Source: Carnobacterium maltaromaticum DSM 20342 (GTDB taxonomy: Bacteria > Bacillota > Bacilli > Lactobacillales > Carnobacteriaceae). From it: 64,000 nt of DNA. Under the pieces are notes generated by a model, which was given only the letters and a program-made list of their open reading frames with translations, did not search any database and was not told where the DNA came from. Below are positions 1 through 8,962 of this stretch, piece after piece (within the stretch, counting starts at the first letter, position 1; each line of letters begins with the position of its first letter). Made by a program: the position numbers and the translations under genes. The stretch lies in assembly GCF_000744945.1 (NCBI RefSeq), contig NZ_JQMX01000001.1:2170001-2234000 (forward strand), in the 5' to 3' direction.

Positions 1-96
1 GTATCATTAATGTTTACTACGAAAATTCGTACAAACATTATTATCTTAAAATTTTAAAATATAGCTTCTATTTATTTAATTATGTTATATTTAAAA

Positions 97-136
97 TAAG
101 TTTATTTTTTCCTAACTCAAGGAAAAAATAAACTTA
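97..136. terminator. Long perfect inverted repeat, probable bidirectional terminator
   Basis: A perfect 16-bp stem (97-112 with 121-136) encloses an 8-base loop. Its T-rich and A-rich arms let it work as an intrinsic terminator in either direction. No gene is visible between base 1 and this hairpin, so it probably serves a gene to the left of the window. A weaker inverted repeat lies at about 9-40. Confidence 0.6.
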
Positions 137-244
137 TCTAACCAATTTTTAGGAATTAAGCATTTAGAATCCCTTAAAATTTTATTGACTCCTATGTACT
201 TCGCTTGTCTGACACTATTTTCAAAATAAACACTATAAATAGAC

Positions 245-291
245 AAAAAAACTTCTAGCGAAATTTGATTAACCGAATTTCACTAGAAGCT
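245..291 (-). terminator. Rho-independent terminator of metQ
   Basis: On the minus strand a stem of about 14 bp with one mismatch is followed by a run of seven T residues. It sits about 20 bases after the metQ stop codon and ends that transcript, so metQ appears to be transcribed as a single gene. Confidence 0.8.
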
Positions 292-312
292 TTCTATTTA
301 TAAAAAATTTCC

Positions 313-1149
313 TTATTTTGCATCCCAAATTGGAATATCCGTACCATTTGTTGTTGAATCAATTAATTTTTTTGTTGCTTCTGTTTGATATTCTGCAACT
401 ACCTTTTTATAGACTTTATTGTCTTTGTCCGCTTTGCGTGCTGCGATTACATTTTTGTATATATCTTTTACTTCCGAAATATTATCTGTGTCTAAATACA
501 GTGCATCTTTCTTAGGACTAAAACCTGCATCTACTGCATAGTTTGTATTGACAACTGCTGCTGCTACATCTTGTAAAGAGCGCGCTGTTTGGGCAGCATC
601 TAATTCTTTAATCTGAATATTTTTTGTATTTTCTGTAATATCATTAACAGTTGGAGAAGCAGCCTTTGTATCCAACTTAATCAAATCTAACGCTTGCAAG
701 AGTAGTAAAGCACGTCCACCGTTTGTAACGTCATTTGGAATCGCGATAGAATCGCCATCTTTAAGCTCTTTTATATCTTTGATTTTTTCAGAGTAAATAC
801 CTAATGGCGAAACAAAAGTAAAGCCAATCGGCGTTAAATCTGCATCATTATTTTTATTAAAATCTTCTAAAAAGGCCACATGCTGAAAGGCATTTAAGTC
901 AATATCCCCGTTTTTCAATGCAATATTGGGCTGATTATAATCCGTAAATTCGACAACTTCCAAGTCAATGTTTTGATCTTTTAAGCGTTTAGCAACATCT
1001 TTCCAAATTTCGATTGCAGACTCACTAACTACCCCGATTTTTACTTTTTCAACTTTATCTGCTTTATCTCCGGTCCCTTTAGCGCCACATGCCCCTAAAA
1101 TAAAAATAAATGCTGCTGCCAATGTTATTAATCCAATTCTCTTTTTCAT
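313..1149 (-). CDS. metQ: MetQ/NlpA-family methionine ABC transporter substrate-binding lipoprotein
   Basis: This is the substrate-binding lipoprotein of a D/L-methionine ABC importer, anchored on the outer face of the membrane. The N-terminus has a lysine-rich start, a hydrophobic stretch and a lipobox (LGAC), with the lipid-bearing Cys near residue 21. The remainder (about 278 residues in all) is typical of the NlpA lipoprotein family. I chose the ATG at 1149 because GGGGAG lies 7 bases upstream; the TTG six bases earlier is too close to that site. No ATPase or permease gene is adjacent, so MetQ must use a transporter encoded elsewhere. The T-box leader in front implies induction when methionyl-tRNA is uncharged. 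Confidence 0.88.
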   Translation of the reverse strand: MKKRIGLITLAAAFIFILGACGAKGTGDKADKVEKVKIGVVSESAIEIWKDVAKRLKDQNIDLEVVEFTDYNQPNIALKNGDIDLNAFQHVAFLEDFNKNNDADLTPIGFTFVSPLGIYSEKIKDIKELKDGDSIAIPNDVTNGGRALLLLQALDLIKLDTKAASPTVNDITENTKNIQIKELDAAQTARSLQDVAAAVVNTNYAVDAGFSPKKDALYLDTDNISEVKDIYKNVIAARKADKDNKVYKKVVAEYQTEATKKLIDSTTNGTDIPIWDAK

Positions 1150-1246
1150 ACTCAATCTCCCCTTTTCTATCTATTCTCATTTCATTGCATATCTATTCAT
1201 CAAGTCTTGCCTTCCCTTTCTGAAGAATTAGGTAGTCAAAAGGACA

Positions 1247-1615
1247 ACAAAAAAACCCTTTTACCAAGAAACTCTCTTTGAGTATTCTTAATAAAAGGGC
1301 GAAATTTTCGCGTTACCACCTTTTTTTACAGGTGCATCACTACATCTGTCTCTACCAGTACTTAAGCTGAAAAAAGCTTGTCAAACTGTGGCAATATAAC
1401 GGCTGCATCCGGAATGACCTAAAGGAGTTCTCTCCAGTTTAGCCATTCAACTCCAAGACCATGTTCAACTCTACTATCCACCACCTGTTCCCACCTAGCC
1501 AGGCTCTCTTTGCGCTTCATTTCAAGTTTACTCTTCTTTTCATCGTTTTTTCACATTATTTTTTAATCTCTTTTTAATAATCATTAGTTTAGCACAGCGG
1601 TAAAATAAAAGTCAA
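1247..1615 (-). promoter_or_regulatory. T-box leader with promoter, probable Met specifier, controlling metQ
   Basis: Reading the minus strand: a promoter (TTGACT at 1615-1610, 18-bp spacer, TAAACT at 1591-1586) precedes a leader of about 430 nt. It carries the T-box sequence GGTGGTAACGCG (1320-1309) and ends in a terminator (stem 1299-1256, then a T run). Stem I shows the usual AGAGAGCC and GGTGGGAACAGG-type motifs. In the presumed specifier loop, GAATGG places an ATG (Met) codon at 1446-1444, which fits the downstream methionine transporter. The T-box call is secure; the exact specifier needs folding. Confidence 0.87.
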
Positions 1616-1635
1616 GAAAATAATTTGAATTTCAA

Positions 1636-2595
1636 TTAAAATTTGAACAAGGAACTCATAGGTACATTTTCATGAATCCGTTTAATACCCTCACCCATTA
1701 ACTGAGAACACGTAATAATTTCTAAGTTTTCTGGCGTTCTCTTTTCCGTTAAATCAATTGAATCCGTGACGCAGATTTTTTTAATCGGAGCATTCTCTAA
1801 TATTTCTGTCGCATTAGCTGAAAACAAACCGTGTGAAGCGCAAGCATAAACTTCTTTGGCACCACTGTCCATTAAAACATTGGCCGCCTTAGCTAATGTT
1901 TCGCCAGTATTAATCATATCATCGATCATGATACACGTTTTCCCAGTGATATTTCCAATTACATAACCGGACTCTTCTCCGTTTTCATCAACATGTTGAT
2001 CAACGATTGCTAAAGTAGTATCTAGATATTCAGATAGCGTTCTAGCTCTACCAACACCACTATTTTTAGGTGACACCACCACTACTTCTTCATTATTTAA
2101 GCCACATTCATGATAATAACGAGCTAATAATGGCAAAGTAAATAAATTGTCCACTGGAATGTCAAAAAATCCTTGTAACTGAACTGTGTGTAAATCTAAC
2201 GTCAATATTCTAGTTGCACCAGCTTTTTGAATCATATTTGCAACTAATTTTGCTGTAATTGGTTCTCTAGGTTTCGCTGTCCGGTCTTGTCTTGCATAAC
2301 CAAAATAAGGCATGACTACATTAATTGTCTTAGCACTAGCTCGTTTCAATGCATCAATCATAATTAATAATTCTAGCAAATGGTCATTCACAGGGTTATT
2401 CGTTGATTGAATAATATAAACATGGTCCCCACGAATACTTTCTTCAATATTAATTTGAATTTCTCCATCGCTAAAGTGACGCACACTACTTTTACCTAGC
2501 TCAATTCCCACCACCTCGGCTATTTTTTCTGCCAATGGTTGATTAGCGTTTAAACTAAAAATTTTCAATGATGGATCTTTATAAGATGTTGTCAT
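1636..2595 (-). CDS. prs: Ribose-phosphate pyrophosphokinase (PRPP synthetase)
   Basis: This cytosolic enzyme makes 5-phosphoribosyl-1-pyrophosphate from ribose-5-phosphate and ATP, feeding purine, pyrimidine, NAD, His and Trp synthesis. The 319 residues match the usual bacterial length. Visible signatures are the flexible-loop region YARQDR, the metal-binding [12 protein letters not shown] segment (family form DLHAxQIQGFFD) and the PRPP loop [11 protein letters not shown]. The ATG at 2595 is preceded by GGAGGG 5 bases upstream; the TTG four codons earlier overlaps that site. It stands alone between terminators, away from the glmU context typical of the main prs gene, so it may be a second paralogue (prs2); this is inference. 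Confidence 0.93.
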   Translation of the reverse strand: MTTSYKDPSLKIFSLNANQPLAEKIAEVVGIELGKSSVRHFSDGEIQINIEESIRGDHVYIIQSTNNPVNDHLLELLIMIDALKRASAKTINVVMPYFGYARQDRTAKPREPITAKLVANMIQKAGATRILTLDLHTVQLQGFFDIPVDNLFTLPLLARYYHECGLNNEEVVVVSPKNSGVGRARTLSEYLDTTLAIVDQHVDENGEESGYVIGNITGKTCIMIDDMINTGETLAKAANVLMDSGAKEVYACASHGLFSANATEILENAPIKKICVTDSIDLTEKRTPENLEIITCSQLMGEGIKRIHENVPMSSLFKF

Positions 2596-2643
2596 GATAC
2601 CCTCCAACTGTATTTTTTATTCTCTTGTTACTGTACCATAAAA

Positions 2644-2681
2644 AGAGGAAATAAACAGCCATTTCTGTTTATTTCCTCTCG
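2644..2681 (-). terminator. Terminator downstream of queT
   Basis: A 15-bp perfect stem (AGAGGAAATAAACAG and its complement) is followed on the minus strand by TTTTTA. It lies about 30 bases after the queT stop and separates queT from prs. Confidence 0.75.
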
Positions 2682-2712
2682 CTAAATGGTGATAACAAGC
2701 TGTTTAGTTAAA

Positions 2713-3222
2713 TTATTTAGTTAAATCTATTTTTTTACTGATCCAATGAATCAACACTCCGCCAATCGTCATTGAGACGAATTCGCCTAATCCGATTGTT
2801 AACCAACTGAACCAAAATGGAATACCTAATAATAGAGTCAATTGAGCTGCAATTGTAAACATTGAAAAGCTACAAATCAATGCTGTCACAGCTAACTTAA
2901 CGAACTGATTTTTTATTTTTCGGGTCACAAAATAAACCAATACTAAGACACAAAAAGTCGATAGGCCCCCCACAATGACATCAATCATCCCCAGTGGTGA
3001 CGCTAAATTGGCTAACATAACACCTAATGTGACAGCGATAATATAACGCTTATTAAATACAGCTAAATAATTAAACATTTCAGCTAATCTAAATTGAATA
3101 GCGCCAAAGCTAATCACCGAAAAAACTAAAGTGACGGTTACATACAAAGCTGTTACTAAAGCCATCTTCGTTAAGGATGCTGCAGACCATTTTGCAGATT
3201 GGTTTTTCTCAAATTTATTCAT
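2713..3222 (-). CDS. queT: QueT-family queuosine precursor transporter
   Basis: QueT (COG4708) proteins are small integral membrane substrate-binding S-components of ECF transporters that import queuosine precursors such as preQ1. The protein has about 169 residues and five or six hydrophobic segments. It shows the family pattern FGAIQFRLAEMFN near the N-terminus and IGLGEFVSMTIGG near the C-terminus. I start at the ATG at 3222, preceded by AAAGGAG; the upstream in-frame extension is untranslated leader. No ECF energising module is adjacent, as expected for a group II system sharing a common EcfAAT. The structured leader suggests control by the imported ligand. Confidence 0.85.
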   Translation of the reverse strand: MNKFEKNQSAKWSAASLTKMALVTALYVTVTLVFSVISFGAIQFRLAEMFNYLAVFNKRYIIAVTLGVMLANLASPLGMIDVIVGGLSTFCVLVLVYFVTRKIKNQFVKLAVTALICSFSMFTIAAQLTLLLGIPFWFSWLTIGLGEFVSMTIGGVLIHWISKKIDLTK

Positions 3223-3348
3223 TTTATTTCTCCTTTGTAAATTCCTGCAGTATTCTAAGAACCCGCCTTGGAATTTAGTGTTAACTACGACCAAAGGAAG
3301 TGAAACACGAGTCTGAGTTCAGATTGTGCGCCAACAAAGTGTCGTAGT
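3223..3348 (-). promoter_or_regulatory. Structured queT leader with sequestered SD, candidate preQ1-type riboswitch
   Basis: In minus-strand order I see: ACTACGAC (3348-3341) pairing with GTCGTAGT (3291-3284); GTGTT (3308-3304) pairing with AACAC (3282-3278); an anti-SD TCCTTTG (3298-3292) in the loop, complementary to CAAAGGA (3237-3231) of the queT ribosome site; and TAAATTCC (3277-3270) pairing with GGAATTTA (3245-3238). A loop pairing with the SD across an intervening hairpin is the pseudoknot plan of preQ1-II riboswitches, which precede COG4708 genes. The primary sequence does not match the class II consensus I know, so the class is left open. Confidence 0.5.
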
Positions 3349-3414
3349 GTCGTGCTAATTAGAAAGTATCTAACTTTATTTAGTATACCTTATTTCTCTC
3401 GATTTTTAAAAATT

Positions 3415-4179
3415 TTATTTTTCTAACCAGCCACCATCAATAGGTAGCACTGTACCATGGATATAATCTGCCAAACTGCTAGCTAAAAACAGCGTTAGAT
3501 CTGCTACTTCTTTAGGTTGAGCCCATCTTCCAGCTGGTGTTTCCTTCGCCACCCATTTTGCCATTTCACCTGTTCCTGCAAAATCAGCTTTGTTCATGGG
3601 GGTTTCGATTGCACCTGGAGCAATTGCATTACAGCGAATCCCATGTTTAGCATAGTCATAGTCTAGCTGTTTCGTGTAGCCAATAATACCATGTTTCGCT
3701 GTGGTGTATGCCGCTCCGCCGCCTCCTGCAACTAATCCCGCAATGGAAGCCATATTCACAATTACGCCATACTTTTGCTCTAACATCCCCGGTAAAATTG
3801 CATTAGCGACAAAATACATTCCTTTTAAGTTTGTATTTAGGACACGATCCCACAGAGCTTCATCCGTTTCTAAAGTTGGAGTATAGTTATCTAATATCCC
3901 AGCTGTATTTAATAGAATATCAATTTTCCCAAAAGTAGATAGTGCCGTTTTCACAGCTTCTTTAACATCTTTTTGTTGAGCGACGTCTCCAGTTAAATAG
4001 GCAAAATTCTGGCCTATACTATTTTGGAATACAGCATTAGTTAAGACATCCGGTTCGACAATATCCATTCCAAAAACAGTCGCACCTTGCTTTAAAAAGG
4101 CCTCAGCCTGAGCCAATCCAATACCAGAAGAAATCCCTGTTATAAACACTACTTTTTCCTTAAATTCATCAATGATCAT
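3415..4179 (-). CDS. Short-chain dehydrogenase/reductase (FabG-like)
   Basis: A 254-residue classical SDR oxidoreductase, cytosolic and NAD(P)H-dependent. The cofactor motif is TGISSGIG near residue 14, followed by the structural motif NTAG, the catalytic Ser region NMASIAG and the catalytic YTTAKHG (YxxxK). The Asp at the end of beta-2 (MDIVEPD) suggests NAD preference. The C-terminal half has the family signatures RCNAIAPGAIETPM and IDGG. The start has GAGGGG upstream. Substrate cannot be assigned; family members include 3-oxoacyl-ACP reductases and sugar or acetoin dehydrogenases. It is transcribed alone, about 200 bases from queT. Confidence 0.85.
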   Translation of the reverse strand: MIIDEFKEKVVFITGISSGIGLAQAEAFLKQGATVFGMDIVEPDVLTNAVFQNSIGQNFAYLTGDVAQQKDVKEAVKTALSTFGKIDILLNTAGILDNYTPTLETDEALWDRVLNTNLKGMYFVANAILPGMLEQKYGVIVNMASIAGLVAGGGGAAYTTAKHGIIGYTKQLDYDYAKHGIRCNAIAPGAIETPMNKADFAGTGEMAKWVAKETPAGRWAQPKEVADLTLFLASSLADYIHGTVLPIDGGWLEK

Positions 4180-4209
4180 CGATTCCCCTCATTTCCAGTT
4201 GCTTTAAAA

Positions 4210-4243
4210 CACCAAAAAAGTTCACGCTTCCACATGAACTTTT
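4210..4243. terminator. Intrinsic terminator after the DUF2829 gene
   Basis: The stem AAAAGTTCA / TGAACTTTTTT lies just downstream of the DUF2829 gene on the minus strand and has U-tracts on both sides. It separates that gene from the dehydrogenase. Confidence 0.65.
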
Positions 4244-4251
4244 TAGTTAAA

Positions 4252-4473
4252 TTATTGAACTATTTCCCAGTCTTCTGCTAAAATATCACAGACTGTTGGT
4301 GAAAACATCGTGTAACCTTCATCTGCAGTTTTAATTAGAAAATAAGGATTTAGCGTTGAGCCCTTGTGAGTTGAAGTTGGTTCTAAAAATACGTATAACT
4401 CAAAACCACCCCAGCCCGATCTAATTATTTTTTTCCCATTTTTTAAATGCGGTAGAATTTCTTCAAAAGTCAT
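4252..4473 (-). CDS. DUF2829 (Tad2-like) small protein
   Basis: A 73-residue soluble protein of the DUF2829 family. It shows the family's N-terminal pattern (F-E-E-ILPHLKNGKKIIRSGWGG, then YVFLEP) and C-terminal pattern (PTVCDILAEDWEIVQ). Phage members of this family, called Tad2, sequester the cyclic-ADPR-type signal of Thoeris defence and so block it; others, in phages and chromosomes, have no known role. Here it is a lone gene with a good SD (AAGGAGA) and its own terminator, with no phage genes nearby. It follows a repeat-flanked region (4495-4637). Family assignment is firm from the motifs; anti-defence activity in this host is inference. Confidence 0.78.
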   Translation of the reverse strand: MTFEEILPHLKNGKKIIRSGWGGFELYVFLEPTSTHKGSTLNPYFLIKTADEGYTMFSPTVCDILAEDWEIVQ

Positions 4474-4494
4474 TTTATCTCTCCTTATATAAAA

Positions 4495-4637
4495 AGTTTG
4501 TTGAGGCGTTTAGCTCCGGCAAGAAAATAGGAAAAATTGATAGGACGCTTTTTGTCCTCTCGAATTTTTATCTTTTTCTCGAGGAGTTGGCTCATAAGAA
4601 CTAGCCTAATAGTATGTTTGTTGAGCCGCTTAGCTCC
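4495..4637. repeat. Intergenic element bounded by 22-bp direct repeats
   Basis: GTTTGTTGAGGCGTTTAGCTCC at about 4496-4517 and a copy with two changes (GAGCCGCTTAGC core) at about 4616-4637 flank roughly 100 bp. The interior has a hairpin AGGAC...GTCCT and a CCTCTCGA...TCGAGG pairing. The spacing and near-identity look like a dispersed, non-coding repeat element rather than a gene. No further copy was noticed in the window. The stretch from 4474 to 4746 holds nothing else I can identify. Confidence 0.45.
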
Positions 4638-4746
4638 ATAAAAGCTTAATAAGTTCACCCTATATAATTAAAATAACGCCTCTTTATTTTCGCATACTCT
4701 ATAACTAATGTATAGCCTCTTTCCTAAACTGACTAGTTCAGAAAAC

Positions 4747-5517
4747 TCATTCATTTATTCCAATTAATTCCTCTGTAAAAAATTCTGTAACTTGATCCAT
4801 TACTTCACTGCGCACCAAATGGCGCTCTTTTTCATCAACTAGAAAAAGAACATTTTCTGCATATTCATGTTCCTTGATTTCTTCATAAAAATCATAAGCG
4901 GATTCAAATGGGATTTTTTCGTCTTCTTTACCATGCCAAAATAATAATGGACGCTTGGCTAATTTACTAGGATTAAGAGCTAAATCATAATTATCTAGCC
5001 AATTTAATAAGAGTGGTAGATCCTGTGGTACAAAGATATCTCGTTCAGCTACAGTACGTAAGACTAGTTGTAAATAGCTAGTTGGAGCCGGCGTTCCCAT
5101 GATACATGCAGCTACTTGAATTTCTGGATGTTGCGTTAAAAGCGCACAAGTAGTAATCCCACCCATAGAAACACCACCTACACCAATTTTTTCATTTTGA
5201 ATTAAGCCTTGTTTTTGATAAAAATGGGTTAACTGAGAAAATTCAGCGAGATTAAATTGAACACTTGACCAAAAAGTCATCGCTGGAATTGTAGAAATGG
5301 CTCCCACGCGACGTTCTCCATGGTTCATCGCATCAGGTAATAAAACGCGGATGCCTTTCTTTGCTAATTTTCTAGCTTGAGTTAAAACTAATTCTTTCGA
5401 AGATTGCCAGCCATGGTAATAAATAACTAGAGGTAATGGAGCTAATTTCAACTCATCCATGACCACTTCTAAGACTGGTATTTTCTTGATAAATCGGTGA
5501 CGAACACTTATTTTCAT
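4747..5517 (-). CDS. Alpha/beta-hydrolase, YitV/esterase-like
   Basis: An approximately 256-residue single-domain serine hydrolase. The nucleophile elbow GVSMGG is visible mid-protein, the acidic residue probably lies in HGKEDEKIPFE, and the catalytic His is in ERHLV near the C-terminus. The early YYHGWQSSKE segment supplies the oxyanion region. No signal peptide is present, so it is cytosolic. I start at the ATG at 5517 (GGAAG seven bases upstream), not at the longer in-frame start. The family includes YitV and other small carboxylesterases of unknown natural substrate. Confidence 0.8.
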   Translation of the reverse strand: MKISVRHRFIKKIPVLEVVMDELKLAPLPLVIYYHGWQSSKELVLTQARKLAKKGIRVLLPDAMNHGERRVGAISTIPAMTFWSSVQFNLAEFSQLTHFYQKQGLIQNEKIGVGGVSMGGITTCALLTQHPEIQVAACIMGTPAPTSYLQLVLRTVAERDIFVPQDLPLLLNWLDNYDLALNPSKLAKRPLLFWHGKEDEKIPFESAYDFYEEIKEHEYAENVLFLVDEKERHLVRSEVMDQVTEFFTEELIGINE

Positions 5518-5585
5518 TTGAAACTTCCTTTCACTAAATACCCTCATTCTTACTTTACATAGTACAACTTGTTGATTCTTAAGTA

Positions 5586-5624
5586 AATAAAAAGAGACTA
5601 AGACTTTTAGTTTAGTCTTAGCCC
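5586..5624 (-). terminator. Terminator of the DUF1846 gene
   Basis: On the minus strand CTAAGAC...GTCTTAG is followed by TCTCTTTTT, immediately after the stop codon of the DUF1846 gene. Confidence 0.7.
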
Positions 5625-5633
5625 TTATATTTT

Positions 5634-7142
5634 TTAGATGTAATACAAATTCTCAGAAGAATAAATGGGATCACACGTAATATCTATGCCTAATTCTCGT
5701 AAAATTTGCTCATCATTTTTACTTAACATAACTGTTGAGTGGGCTTGGACATCCGCTAACTCAGCTAGCTTATCATAAGCTAATTGGGCAGTCGGATTCG
5801 TAACCGCACTAATGGCTAAAGCAATCAGAATTTCATTAGCATTTAGAGAAGTGATTTTACTGTGTAAATCGTTTGTCTTCATATTTTGAATCGTTTCTAA
5901 GACTAATGGCGATAGCAAGAAAATTTCATCTGAAATATTAGCAAGTATTTTAAGTGAATTTAAGATTGCTGCTGAACAAGAATCCATCAATGAAGTGGTT
6001 TTACCAGTAACAATTCGGCCATCTTGTAACTCAAAAGCAATGACTCCCGGAGTTTCGTTGGTTTCATTCTGCTCTTTAAGCTTTTCAGAATAATGGCGCG
6101 CTCGTTTAACAGGTCCACGATCTTCTTTTTTCAGTTCTACTTCTTCCATAATTAACTTAATTCGATTAACTGTTTCTTCATCAACTAGCCCTTTTTTAAA
6201 GTCACATTCTGTTGCAAAACAGCGACGAATAATTTCCTGTTTTGCTGCTTCTTGGACAACATCATCGTCTGTAATACCAAAACCAACGCGGTTAACTCCC
6301 ATGTCTGTTGGAGATTGATAAACGGACTCTTTTCCTGTAATCCGCTCAATAATACGCTTAATAACAGGGAATGTCTCAACATCGCGATTGTAGTTGACTG
6401 CAACAGTTTGATACTTATCAAAGTGGAACGAATCAATCATATTAACGTCTTTAAGATCCACCGTTGCCGCTTCATAAGCAATGTTCAATGGATGTTTTAA
6501 AGGCACATTCCAAACTGGGAATGTTTCAAATTTAGAATATCCTGCAGCTTTGCCATGACGACTTTCATGATAAAGTTGGCTTAAACAAGTAGCTAATTTC
6601 CCACTGCCTGGACCTGGTGCAGTCACGACTACAATTGGTTTGGTTGTTGGAATATAACTGTTTTTACCAAATCCCTCTTCACTCACAATCTTATCGATAT
6701 TGGTTGGGTAATCTTCAATTGCTGTATGTTTATAGACCTTGATATTTCGTCTTTCTAACTTGTTAATAAAAAGTTTCGTTGCTGGTTGTCCATTATAACG
6801 AGTGATCACTACGCTATTAATTTCTAAACCATAGCCTCTTAATTCATCAATCAAGCGTAAAATATCCATATCATAAGTAATACCATAGTCGCCACGAATC
6901 TTATTGCGTTCAATATCGCCTGCGTACACACAAATTAAGATTTCTGCTTGATCTTTTAGCTTTTGTAACAATTTAATCTTTGAATCTTCATCAAAACCTG
7001 GCAAAACACGTTTAGCATGCTTGTCCCCAATTAATTTCCCACCAAATTCAAGATACAATTTGTCGTAATCATGAACTCGCTCAAGAATATATTTTGACTG
7101 CTCTTCAATATACTGTTGTGGATCAAACCCGATTTTTTTCAT
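5634..7142 (-). CDS. DUF1846 (UPF0371) family protein
   Basis: A 502-residue cytosolic protein that aligns by eye over its full length with the DUF1846 family. Family landmarks are the start [15 protein letters not shown], the segment [28 protein letters not shown], a glycine-rich nucleotide-binding-like [16 protein letters not shown] around residue 175, and a C-terminal LSPLVLETI region. The GPGSGK stretch and the HFD/ESRHGK residues suggest nucleotide or phosphate binding, but the biochemical role of the family is unknown to me. It is monocistronic, with its own terminator, and transcribed away from the acyl-CoA-synthetase-like gene. Confidence 0.85.
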   Translation of the reverse strand: MKKIGFDPQQYIEEQSKYILERVHDYDKLYLEFGGKLIGDKHAKRVLPGFDEDSKIKLLQKLKDQAEILICVYAGDIERNKIRGDYGITYDMDILRLIDELRGYGLEINSVVITRYNGQPATKLFINKLERRNIKVYKHTAIEDYPTNIDKIVSEEGFGKNSYIPTTKPIVVVTAPGPGSGKLATCLSQLYHESRHGKAAGYSKFETFPVWNVPLKHPLNIAYEAATVDLKDVNMIDSFHFDKYQTVAVNYNRDVETFPVIKRIIERITGKESVYQSPTDMGVNRVGFGITDDDVVQEAAKQEIIRRCFATECDFKKGLVDEETVNRIKLIMEEVELKKEDRGPVKRARHYSEKLKEQNETNETPGVIAFELQDGRIVTGKTTSLMDSCSAAILNSLKILANISDEIFLLSPLVLETIQNMKTNDLHSKITSLNANEILIALAISAVTNPTAQLAYDKLAELADVQAHSTVMLSKNDEQILRELGIDITCDPIYSSENLYYI

Positions 7143-7388
7143 TTGCTAACCTCGACTATTTATATTTTTAAAACTTCCTTTGAAATAATTCCTTTTCCTA
7201 TCTTACCACTTTTTGCCTTTCAATAGGACCTAATTTACACTTAATTTTAATTTCTTATTTCACTCTCTTTTAAATGAATCAATTAAGAAAAATAAATCCG
7301 CTTAAAATAACACAAAGAACTGCTAGACTTTATTTGGTCAAATGCTATAATTATTTGAACTAAATAAAAAGGAGCGTGTGAATAATCT

Positions 7389-8909
7389 ATGTATAATAAA
7401 TATGAACCCCTTAATTTGTATACAAATTTTGCAAATGCGGCGAAAGAATTTCCAGAAACCCCAATCTATTTTGACGAACCTTTATTGGCTTTCCCAGAAT
7501 TAAATCTACAAACTACCTATTCAGAATGTACTGCTGCTATTTTAAAAAAAGCTACCCAACTTAAAAAAATCGGTGTAAAAAAAGCCGACAAAGTAATTGT
7601 TTATAAATCAGCTAAATTTGATACCTATCTTGCTGCAGTGGCAATTTCTTATTTGGGCGCTGTTCCTATCATGGTCTCAGCACATTTACCAGCTGAAACG
7701 ATCGATGTCTTTGTAAATCGCTTAGATCAACCTTGGGTACTTTTCGATAGTGAAACTTCGAGCAAGTGCGCCCAATTACAAAATTTACCAAAGAACAAAT
7801 TAATTGCAGTAGATGAATTACTAGCTGTTGAAATTGACGAAATTTGTCAGCAAGAGGAGTTGGAAAAAGACGTTATTTCATACATGACCCATACATCTGG
7901 AACAACTGGAATTCCTAAATTGATTGCTCATTCTGCAAATTCGATGGGCTGGAGAACAAAATGGCAAAAAAATATTTTTGATTTTATTAAAGAAAAAGAA
8001 TTGGTTGCATTCCATATTTCACCAGTTCATTCACGTTTTAATATTGGAATTTCATCTCTAATGGCAAAAGGCTTTCCATTATTAGCTATTGCTGATTCGT
8101 CAGCGGAAAATGTAACTAAAGTCTTAGGCGACTACCAACCGGGTGTCTTAGAAACCCATCCGAATCATTTTGTGCAATGGGCTTCTCTAGCTAGAGAAAA
8201 ACCTGAAGTCTTCAGTAGCATTAAATATTACCATTCAACTTTTGATGCCATTAATAAAGAAACATTAGCTACATTTTTACGTTGTTCAACGTTTAAGAAA
8301 CCCGTTTTCTTACAAGTATATGGTCAAAGTGAATGCGGTCCAATGATTATGCGTGTTCATAATTTATCTTCCATTAAAAAAATTAATGCTCGTGATATGG
8401 GTGTTGGGATGCCTGGTTTAACTGAAGTTCGGATTGTCGATCAAGCAGGGAATCCTGTTGCAGCTAACATTAGTGGAAACATCCAAATGCTTTCAAAAGG
8501 CCGCGCATTAACGTATTATAAAGAAGAAACGCGCTTTGAAGATAATCTTTATGGCAATTGGTGGGACAGTGGGGATTACGGATTTAAAGATACTCATGGA
8601 AAATTACACTTGCAAGATCGACAAGTTGATTTAGTTGATACAATTGCTAGCACTTTGGCAATTGAAGACAAATTATTAGATGAGTTAACATTCTTAGAAG
8701 AAGTTGTCATTATTCGTGGTAAAAACGGGAGCCCTCAGCCTGTTTTAGCCGTTTATCCAACACACGAAATGGACTGGAATCGTTGGTGGGCAAGTGTTTC
8801 TGATCTACCTCATTTAAATGAACCGATTATGATGACCTTTGATGAATTGCCAAGAACAGCTACTATGAAAATTCAAAGACTGGCATTAGAACAACAATTA
8901 AAAGGCTAA
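7389..8909 (+). CDS. AMP-dependent synthetase/ligase (acyl-CoA synthetase-like)
   Basis: A 506-residue adenylate-forming enzyme of the ANL superfamily that activates a carboxylate as acyl-AMP. Visible core motifs: the P-loop-like YMTHTSGTTGIPKLI near residue 165, YGQSECGP (motif A5-like), the WWDSGDYGF segment (A7-like), DRQVDLVD (family form GRxxD), and a C-terminal ELPRTATMKIQR carrying the catalytic Lys, with Met where the A10 motif usually has Gly. The start follows AAGGAG, and a TATAAT box lies about 40 bases upstream. It precedes a Tag-like gene by 53 bases on the same strand, so the two are probably co-transcribed. Substrate unknown; a carrier-protein-loading role is possible. Confidence 0.82.
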   Translation: MYNKYEPLNLYTNFANAAKEFPETPIYFDEPLLAFPELNLQTTYSECTAAILKKATQLKKIGVKKADKVIVYKSAKFDTYLAAVAISYLGAVPIMVSAHLPAETIDVFVNRLDQPWVLFDSETSSKCAQLQNLPKNKLIAVDELLAVEIDEICQQEELEKDVISYMTHTSGTTGIPKLIAHSANSMGWRTKWQKNIFDFIKEKELVAFHISPVHSRFNIGISSLMAKGFPLLAIADSSAENVTKVLGDYQPGVLETHPNHFVQWASLAREKPEVFSSIKYYHSTFDAINKETLATFLRCSTFKKPVFLQVYGQSECGPMIMRVHNLSSIKKINARDMGVGMPGLTEVRIVDQAGNPVAANISGNIQMLSKGRALTYYKEETRFEDNLYGNWWDSGDYGFKDTHGKLHLQDRQVDLVDTIASTLAIEDKLLDELTFLEEVVIIRGKNGSPQPVLAVYPTHEMDWNRWWASVSDLPHLNEPIMMTFDELPRTATMKIQRLALEQQLKG

Positions 8910-8962
8910 TTAGTCAATTAAACTAGCGGACAAGTTTAACTTTTAGATTGGGAGGTTTTATC

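Noticed and set aside
7330..7372. FabT-like operator (ATTTGGTCAAAT) at the acyl-CoA-synthetase-like promoter
   Set aside because: The half-sites fit but the central bases and spacing differ from the FabT consensus; too weak to annotate.
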